From Paraglomus occultum (taxonomy: Eukaryota; Glomeromycota; Glomeromycetes; Paraglomerales; Paraglomeraceae): a DNA stretch of 13,368 nt. Shown piece after piece: positions 7,779 through 13,368 of the stretch. The DNA lies in the NCBI GenBank assembly GCA_910592205.1, contig CAJVPJ010001010.1, positions 1-13,368 on the forward strand, read 5' to 3'. Both the position numbers and the translations under genes were made by a program. A model generated the notes under the pieces. The model made no database searches, had not been told where the DNA came from, and worked only from the letters and a program-made list of their open reading frames with translations. How positions within the stretch are numbered: position 1 is the first letter of the stretch; every line of letters begins with the position of its first letter.

Positions 7779-7876
7779 CACTACTTACACAGCACTAGAC
7801 ACGGCACTACTTTACACAATACTAGACACGGCACTACTTACACAGCACTAGACACGGCACTACTTACACAGCACTA
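7779..7876 (+). repeat. 26-bp minisatellite, about 3.7 copies
   Basis: Tandem units of 26, 27 and 26 bases start at 7779, 7805 and 7832, followed by a 19-base partial unit at 7858-7876. Each unit begins CACTACTTACACAGCACTA and ends GACACGG. The second copy has one inserted T and two substitutions; the others are identical. The block has no sustained open frame. It is likely variable in copy number between isolates. Confidence 0.92.
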
Positions 7877-8942
7877 TCCTACCGAACAGATGTGTATAAA
7901 CTAATATTTAGTAGATTATCTTTTCATCCCTCACATCCTGCTCATATCCGTCACACACGTTCTTGCTTCCCCATCTGTCTAAATATTTGTTTTGATTATT
8001 ATCTTTGTGTCTCAACGGAAAACAAACATTAGAGCATGAAACAAGTCAGCCGGCTCTTCAAACGCAAAAATAACTCGGGTTACTTATCGTGTGTATATAC
8101 TCAAATATTTGATACTGTATACTGTACACATACAGGATGACACATTAATGCAAAAAGACAATCGACCAGCGCTCCCCCCCCCTCCTAAAAGACTATATTA
8201 AACCAGTATCGTAATAACATTGTATGTATTTTCAGTCAAACAAATTGGTTGACTTGCAGTAGATAAAATTATTACTAAATTTTTTATCAGCTAAGCTCAC
8301 ATTATTCATGTATTTCTAATTCAGTCTTTATAATTATGGCTAGAGAGGCTTGCATTTAATTTATTAAGGTTAGCCGAAATTAATCCAGGCAAGCAATTTG
8401 CATACACAACAAAACACTAGACCAACAGCAATCGAGATGCTAATTAAAGTCAATTAATTATAATTAAGGGTGAAGAAAAAATGTTTAATAAGACGATTGA
8501 AAAATACGTAGAATAAGCGTCACCGAATGAATGGATTGAATGACATGGACATGATTTAGATAATTTAAATAGTTATACGTCAGGAGCAAGACATCATCAC
8601 ATCGGCTGCACGTATGATGTGACAACATATAAATAATTCATTCATATACACATACGACTCGCACGTTTCACTTTTACAATAATGATCGTATTCCACTCTT
8701 AAGTTTTAATCATCCTCCTTCACTCAACACAAACGCGCCAATGGCAGCTCCACACTGCTTACCACATGCTTAAAATCAAATTGTCGATTGTGGTTTGTAC
8801 ATGCAAATTTTGAGCCTATTAGAAAAGTAAAGATAAACAGGGAAGCACCAATAAAAATAATATAATAAACCATATTTGCTCAAGGGAGAAATGCATGTGA
8901 AAAGGTCATAGTGAGTGATCGGTGAATAATAATTGCCACCAC
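7877..8942. other. 1.07 kb without a recognisable gene
   Basis: AT-rich sequence with no significant open frame. A C-run sits at about 8174-8182. No terminal inverted repeats, tRNA-like folds or microsatellites of note were found. Confidence 0.45.
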
Positions 8943-9266
8943 ATGCTGGTTAATATTCGCGTTTATGATGATAATCTCGTATTCAACTATCGCGGTTATG
9001 ATCAAAAATTACATCATGAAGCAGCCCTGAAATATAGGCGATCAACCGACCGTGAACAAAAAAATAATAAACAAAAACCAGCCGTAAGAGTATATCAGAT
9101 GTACTGTGCTTGACTAACCAAGGAGAATGAATTAAGCAAGGCATATTACAAGTTGTCGAAGAGAAAGTATTTGGAAAAGTACCACTATTGTTTTAATAAC
9201 GTTAAATGCTTGTCATATTTAACTGCTATTAACTGCAAATGGCTTTCCTCTATTCGAGATAACTAA
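8943..9266 (+). pseudogene. open frame broken by one TGA, unknown
   Basis: From ATG 8943 the frame runs 56 codons to TGA 9111-9113. The same frame then stays open to TAA 9264-9266. Both halves are rich in charged residues: the first has LHHEAALKYRRSTDREQKNN, the second ENELSKAYYKLSKRKYLEKY. This could be a small gene with one nonsense change. It could also be two exons, since GTAAGA at 9084 is a fair donor and TGACTAACCAAG (9111-9122) has branch and acceptor letters, though these are too close together. No family is recognised. The continuity of frame across the stop is the main evidence and could be chance. Confidence 0.2.
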
Positions 9267-9842
9267 TTCTTTACCTCCGTTTCGCAATCTGTAATGTAGC
9301 AATCTGTTTTCAAACTAAAAGCATCAGCATCCAGAGTTTTAAGCAATAAATGAGAACATGATGCTCGATACTTCTGTGTGATGCTTATCCAACTTTTACA
9401 GTACCCGTTTACAATGTAACTCAATCCCAGAACTAATAACGTATTCGCGACACTTTTACCATTTTATCCATAAATATTCTTTGCAAGTACTGTTTAACTG
9501 TTTATTTAACAATATACTTTTCCCTTGAGATAGTTATTGGAATTTTTAGCTGACTTCATATTCTTAATTGATCTGTTTATTATCCTGAGCCCTGTTTCTC
9601 TAAAAAAACGATTACGTGCGAATCAAAATGGATTTTACCGATAACTTTTGTGGGCCGGTCCCGCGTCAAGTCGCCCTAACAACCCAGCAATCACAGTTTT
9701 AATTGTATTGAAAGCGGTATTCAATGATATATGCTCTCCTGAATCGGGCCTCCTGAATCGTCGTCATTTGCTATTTTGGGAATTGAGGTACAATATCTAG
9801 ATTTGAAATAGTGCGGAATTTTGTTTTTTGCTTAATCAAATC
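9267..9842. other. no firm gene; 11-bp direct repeat
   Basis: Mostly AT-rich. CTCCTGAATCG occurs twice with a 3-base gap (9736-9746 and 9750-9760). A 24-codon frame at 9628-9702 (ATG to TAA) lies in a GC-richer patch but is too short to call. AACTAAT followed by a pyrimidine-rich run and TAG near 9261-9297 resembles a 3' splice site, without a supported exon after it. Confidence 0.35.
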
Positions 9843-9913
9843 ATGAGCCGCCCTGTGTTACCAGAACGCTTTCTATGCAATGCATTAAATGCATCGATTC
9901 TATTTGTGCTACG
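9843..9913 (+). CDS. possible first exon, unknown protein
   Basis: ATG 9843 opens a frame of 23 full codons (MSRPVLPERFLCNALNASIL...) that ends at a GTAAAT donor-like site at 9914, immediately before an in-frame stop. The patch is GC-raised. An alternative reading of the same DNA is an 85-codon plus-strand frame from 9875 or 9878 to TGA 10130. The two compete and neither is recognised. If the first is right, an acceptor such as the AG at 10084-10085 keeps the phase into the next segment. Confidence 0.15.
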
Positions 9914-10132
9914 GTAAATGGTCATTTGCAAACAAGGAATCATAATAAAGTTATGACAAGGAACTATAATATTAAGATGCATGCAGAAAAAATGTCTGAA
10001 AATGCAGACGTGGCCTCGTTTTGCTTGCGTGCATTTACGATACATTTCGTGATTAACTGGATATACATCGAAGCCGTTAGAAAAGTACGAATTACATTCA
10101 CATTATCTTCGAGATATCTCGTGCAACTTTGA

Positions 10133-10200
10133 GTAAGTAATACAAACAACTACACATCCAGCATCCTAATCCTACTTTTTTATATTTTTATTCGTAACAG
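10133..10200 (+). other. candidate 68-base intron
   Basis: GTAAGT at 10133-10138 is the canonical donor. CATCCTAATCC near 10162-10172 supplies a branch-like CTAAT. A T-rich tract then leads to GTAACAG ending at 10200. The three signals in order, with fungal-type length, are the best splice signature on the plus strand in this window. Frames after it are open for about 45 codons in two phases. One phase gives a hydrophobic peptide containing VAVICLVGLIYC, compatible with a membrane segment. Which phase is used is undecided. Confidence 0.35.
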
Positions 10201-10590
10201 CGACACTTGGTTTGAACTTATTATTATGTTATACGCTAATATCCGAAGTCTCGAACGTATTACGACAAGGAGTTGCTGTTATATGTCTTGTTGGTTTAAT
10301 ATATTGTCGAACACAAGAATGGTACCGATATGCAAACTTCTGACGTAAACTCCTATATGGTTTATTTGACATATCGTATTCATATATTAGCGTATTCGTT
10401 AGCATTTGAAGGAACGAATTTTTGATATTTTCTCAGAATGACCACTAAAGGCGAAAACGGTTAATTGCAGATCATCGGAGAATTCTATTTAAAGTAATAA
10501 CGTCTGGACAATCAATCTCCATAATCTTGCTTTAAAAGGAAATAAGAGATTGCCGTTATTGCTAGCTTAAGCTTACATCATATATTGCAG

Positions 10591-10807
10591 TTACCAAAAT
10601 GGGAGACCTCTTCCTCAATAGCGATAACCCAATCAGACAGACACCTCTATTATTGTTTTTCCTATTGTATCGGCGCGCACCAGAAGCCAAGATCAACATC
10701 GGAATCCTCACTAGCCATAAAAAGTCCAAGAGCCGAAAATATTCCGTGTACTTGTTTAACCGTTGTGAGACGACTCTGGGGATACGCTGAAGAACTTGTA
10801 TTCCGTA
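10591..10807 (+). CDS. possible internal exon, unknown
   Basis: After CATATATTGCAG (acceptor-like, ending 10590), a plus-strand frame is open for over 70 codons. It contains SESSLAIKSPRAENIPC and then RRLWGYAEELVF before a GTATAT donor-like site at 10808 and a stop soon after. That donor phase joins the exon beginning at 10941. The same block also holds a 63-codon frame from ATG 10599 and a 91-codon minus-strand frame (10837-10562), so the coding frame is not proven. GC is about 45 percent against roughly 30 around it, which argues for present or past coding. Confidence 0.2.
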
Positions 10808-10940
10808 TATTTTAAACACATTATTTGTATGCGCCAAGCATACGAAAACCTATTTGAGTTATACACTGGCTATAACACGTGATGAGATCTTGATCAACCA
10901 TTAAAAAATTTCTTTGATTTTATTAAATTTTTATTTACAG

Positions 10941-11044
10941 TGAAGCAGTTGCTTCTTAAACGGTCCAAAGGGGTTTCGGCTTCAAATCCCGCGTGTTGGA
11001 CGGAGATGAGTACAGGACAAAATTGGAAGTTTGAGCTCTTCTAA
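10941..11044 (+). CDS. possible terminal exon, unknown
   Basis: A strong acceptor-like sequence, TTAAATTTTTATTTACAG ending at 10940, precedes a 33-codon frame (KQLLLKRSKGVSASNPACW...) that closes at TAA 11042-11044. Two leading bases (TG) would complete a codon split by the intron, matching the donor at 10808. The peptide is polar and basic and is not recognised. The minus strand of this block is also open for about 45 codons and ends near a GTAAAT, so strand assignment rests on the better plus-strand acceptor. Confidence 0.2.
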
Positions 11045-11650
11045 TTAGAATAATACTGACAAAGTTTAGGAGAAATTTGTTAAAAACACTTTGAATAGTT
11101 GTCATTGTTTATACAGCTTGTAGAATCTTACGAAAAAACGCACATGTTTATGCGTTTGCTTTTTTGATACCCACAATACTAGTTGACTACACACAAGAAA
11201 TGGAATAAAAGTCTGCTTTCTTTGAAATATATTTATCGAAATTAGCTTTAATTATAGTTACTAGTAGAATAGCTGTTTTTAAATTACGATTCAGTAATGC
11301 CGACATTGTCATCCTTTTAATTAACTGCAAATAAAATTTATATTATTATTACAACTATTGAAATTCTCCCAATTTTCTTCAAACGTTGCCTTGAAGTAAA
11401 ATGTAAGATCAAGTTTACTGCTACACTTCTACTGACAATTACGCTTTTGAGCATGCGCAAGGCAGACCGAGAACACAAATAAGTAAAAACAAAAAACCAA
11501 TTCAATAAACTCGAGTAAGTTATATAGATTTAACTTTTTGGTTTTAAATGAGTGCGGAAGTAAGTTGCAAAAAACGATAATCAGGCGCAAGTTTCCGATT
11601 AATGCATTAAATGCGATTTGGCGATTGCACGTTGGTACCAAATTGAATAG
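11045..11650. other. AT-rich stretch, no gene called
   Basis: No supported gene. ATGAGTGCGGAAGTAAGT at 11548-11565 reads as ATG, three codons and then a canonical GTAAGT donor, which could be a tiny first exon for the frames at 11651 onward, but nothing else supports it. The 85-codon minus-strand frame at 11686-11429 is Leu/Phe/Ile-rich and looks composition-driven. Confidence 0.35.
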
Positions 11651-11985
11651 ATATTTTCTGTGGACATAAATAATTATATTGGACATACGTTGACTTTATC
11701 GGATTCGTTTTTTGTGTGCGATGGCCTTAATTCCGAATTGTACGACTGATCGTTCTGTTTTAAATTATTGTAATCAATCTGGGTATCACTTATACAAAAG
11801 AAAGGACTTTTATGTTTGTGACAGCCGAATTGACGCAGAAGGGTAAAACATCAAAACTTGCACAAGAAATAGACCATTTAAAAATATGCCAAGACATGAT
11901 ATTGGTAGTAAACGGACTTCCACATGGATACCGGGATGTAAACGATTCCGGCCGGCTATTAATATTGCCGCTGAGTAACAATTAA
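11651..11985 (+). CDS. overlapping small open frames, unknown
   Basis: Three plus-strand frames in a GC-raised block follow one another with overlaps: 11651-11749 (after TTGAATAG, acceptor-like), 11721-11846 (41 codons from ATG 11721) and 11812-11985 (57 codons from ATG 11812, ending TAA 11983-11985). The last is the most protein-like, with KTSKLAQEIDHLKICQDMI and then GYRDVNDSGRLLILPL. The succession of frames could reflect frameshift decay of one coding region, small exons or chance. No family is recognised, and a minus-strand frame of 63-64 codons also covers the block. Confidence 0.2.
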
Positions 11986-13097
11986 CCGAATCTTTTGTAA
12001 CCAATTAAAATTACATTGCATATATACGTATATAAGACAAAAAATAGTAAGAATATTAATATACTACAATCGCGTATCCATGTCCGAATTCGGCATGAAT
12101 GAACTAAAGAACAGCGAATGCTTTGTATACAAAACAATTTAATCAAAATCGCACGTCTATTGTTTTCAGATCTAGCATGTTTCCATTTATACACTGTTAA
12201 ATAAATAGCAAAACGGATGAGAATTTTTATATTAGACAATGCAACAACAGTTTTTTTTTATTCTGAAGCTATTAATTTGTGATAATGATCTATTAACGTT
12301 AGTATATACAGTTATATTGTTATACAAGTGTAACATCTACGCTTATCGATTAGAACATTGTTTCAATCAATTAGCTTCACAATGATACAATAATCCGTAG
12401 TAGTTATGGGCGACAGCAAAGGTTTCCGACATATATTTAACTTTGTGTGGTAATCAATATTGTTATTTTTATAGCATTATCATTAATATATTTTAACACT
12501 AAACAGCACGTGCATACGGCGAGTAACGTAACTACGCATCGCGTTGAAACATGTGCCGTATTATCGAGACAACTTATAATGTAGCAACATACAAGTCAAA
12601 AATTAATAATTTCTCGTTTATACATATACAGCAGACTACACTTGTAAAGACATAACATCTTTGTCACTACAAAGAAAGACAACTTAGGCTAACGCAATAG
12701 CAGACAGCATTTACGTATCATGTGACCATTTTCGTAGTAAGAATTTGGAATATTATTTATAAATCATCATATTTATGCCATATAATGTCTCGCCCATATA
12801 GTACAAGCCTTAACCAGTCAAGCGGTCCTCAAAGAGATATAGTAAAGATAAAAGTGTGCGTCACAAGCTAGCATACAGTATCAAAAAAATCTGGTAAAAC
12901 AACGTGTCTGGGGGAGAGACACCATCTGCTTAAATAATGTAAACTTACAACATTATGTCAAAAAAAAAAATTCTCCTGATGTGAATAACATTTAACAAAA
13001 ATACAAAAGGTTTTACAAATTTTTACTCATATATATAAGTTACATGAATATTAACACGAAACTTTTTACAAAATTACAAGATGCCTACTACGTGGTA
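11986..13097. other. 1.1 kb without a recognisable gene
   Basis: Strongly AT-rich. An 85-codon minus-strand frame (12239-11982) is Ile/Leu/Arg-rich with no motif. A 10-A run lies at about 12960-12970. No transposon ends or RNA genes were seen. Confidence 0.45.
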
Positions 13098-13175
13098 TTA
13101 CAATGAATACTGAGGCACCATGTTCCAAGAATGCAAGTGATTTGGTTGTAATAAAAGGTTGTAACCCACAAACTC
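13098..13175 (-). CDS. possible terminal exon on the minus strand
   Basis: On the minus strand, GACTAACAAAATAACTTATAG (13196-13176) has a branch-like CTAAC and an acceptor-like end 20 bases later. The following frame is open for 25 codons (EFVGYNLLLQPNHLHSW...) to TAA 13100-13098. The sequence beyond is very AT-rich, as a 3' UTR would be. No upstream exon is visible before the transposon end at 13287, so if this is real the gene extends beyond or is disrupted by that element. Confidence 0.15.
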   Translation of the reverse strand, partial: EFVGYNLLLQPNHLHSWNMVPQYSL

Positions 13176-13286
13176 CTATAAGTTATTTTGTTAGTCATCA
13201 GCTATAGGTTTTGCTGCTGCAAAAGTCATATATTGATAATTTTAATCTGAGCAGATTTTGTTCGTATTCAATATAAAAAGTGTCTA

Positions 13287-13368
13287 CAGTTGATTGCCGA
13301 TAATTCGACCCCCCATAATTCGACCTTTCCGATAATTCGATCGCTTTGAGTGAGACCCGATTTTTTCA
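13287..13368 (+). mobile_element. left end of a pogo/Tigger-like element, cut by the window edge
   Basis: CAGTTGATTGCCGATAATTC begins at 13287, directly after TA (13285-13286), the same CAGT-next-to-TA arrangement as the element at 1819. Inside, ATAATTCGA occurs three times in about 45 bases (13300, 13315 and 13332), each preceded by a C/T-rich spacer, as expected of repeated transposase-binding sites near an end. The other end and any transposase lie outside the window. This family is distinct from the 1819-2650 element, since the terminal sequences share only CAGT. Confidence 0.6.

Noticed and set aside
10937-11005. tRNA-like sequence (GGCTTCAAATCCCGCG, resembling a T-arm, with flanking GTCCAA/TTGGAC)
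   Set aside because: The base before TTCAAAT is C instead of the required G53, the T-stem does not pair, and no A box or D-arm is found at the right distance.
9875-11613. Shared AATGCATTAAATGC word at about 9878 and 11601
   Set aside because: A 14-base AT-rich word around a near-palindrome is plausible by chance and the flanks do not align.
1-13368. CRISPR arrays, bacterial operons, rRNA genes, Helitron or LTR ends, viral genes
   Set aside because: No regularly spaced repeats, ribosome binding sites, rRNA signatures, LTR pairs or reverse-transcriptase/capsid motifs were seen on either strand.

Overview
The window reads as AT-rich eukaryotic (fungal) nuclear DNA. It holds one confident protein-coding gene, several cut-and-paste DNA transposon remnants, and long AT-rich stretches. 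There is no sign of bacterial operons, ribosome binding sites, CRISPR arrays or rRNA/tRNA genes. The likely source is an early-diverging fungus, with an arbuscular mycorrhizal fungus (Rhizophagus/Glomeromycotina type) as the best guess. The grounds are low GC outside genes, a fungal-style homeodomain, a short intron with a TACTAAC branch site, and several pogo/Tigger-type elements with CENP-B-like DNA-binding domains. The lineage is inference, not proof.

Layout. Bases 1-1800 are AT-rich and contain a possible Tc1/mariner transposase relic (about 190-310), a TAG microsatellite (830-852), an 88-bp foldback element flanked by TA (1036-1123) and a small Cys-rich open frame of unknown value (1433-1669). 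Bases 1819-2650 are a complete 832-bp pogo/Tigger-type element with TA target duplication, matching terminal repeats, subterminal repeats and a frameshifted transposase remnant that keeps only the DNA-binding half. A second foldback lies at 3229-3284. The homeodomain transcription factor gene occupies 6112 down to 4701 on the minus strand. I propose two exons separated by a 98-base intron, giving 437 residues; without splicing the frame stops at 4898 after 404 residues. A CT-rich tract, as read on the coding strand, lies upstream of its ATG.

From 6.3 to 13.3 kb no gene can be called firmly. There are islands of higher GC with open frames and good splice-like signals (about 7.1-7.5, 8.94-9.27, 9.84-11.05 and 11.65-11.99 kb), plus a 26-bp minisatellite (7779-7876). 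These islands may be small exons of unrecognised genes or decayed coding sequence, and are reported at low confidence. The right edge (13287-13368) is the beginning of another TA-flanked pogo/Tigger-like element that runs off the window.

Functionally, the only clear product is a sequence-specific DNA-binding regulator. The surrounding DNA is mainly transposon debris, and no neighbouring gene shares an evident pathway with it.
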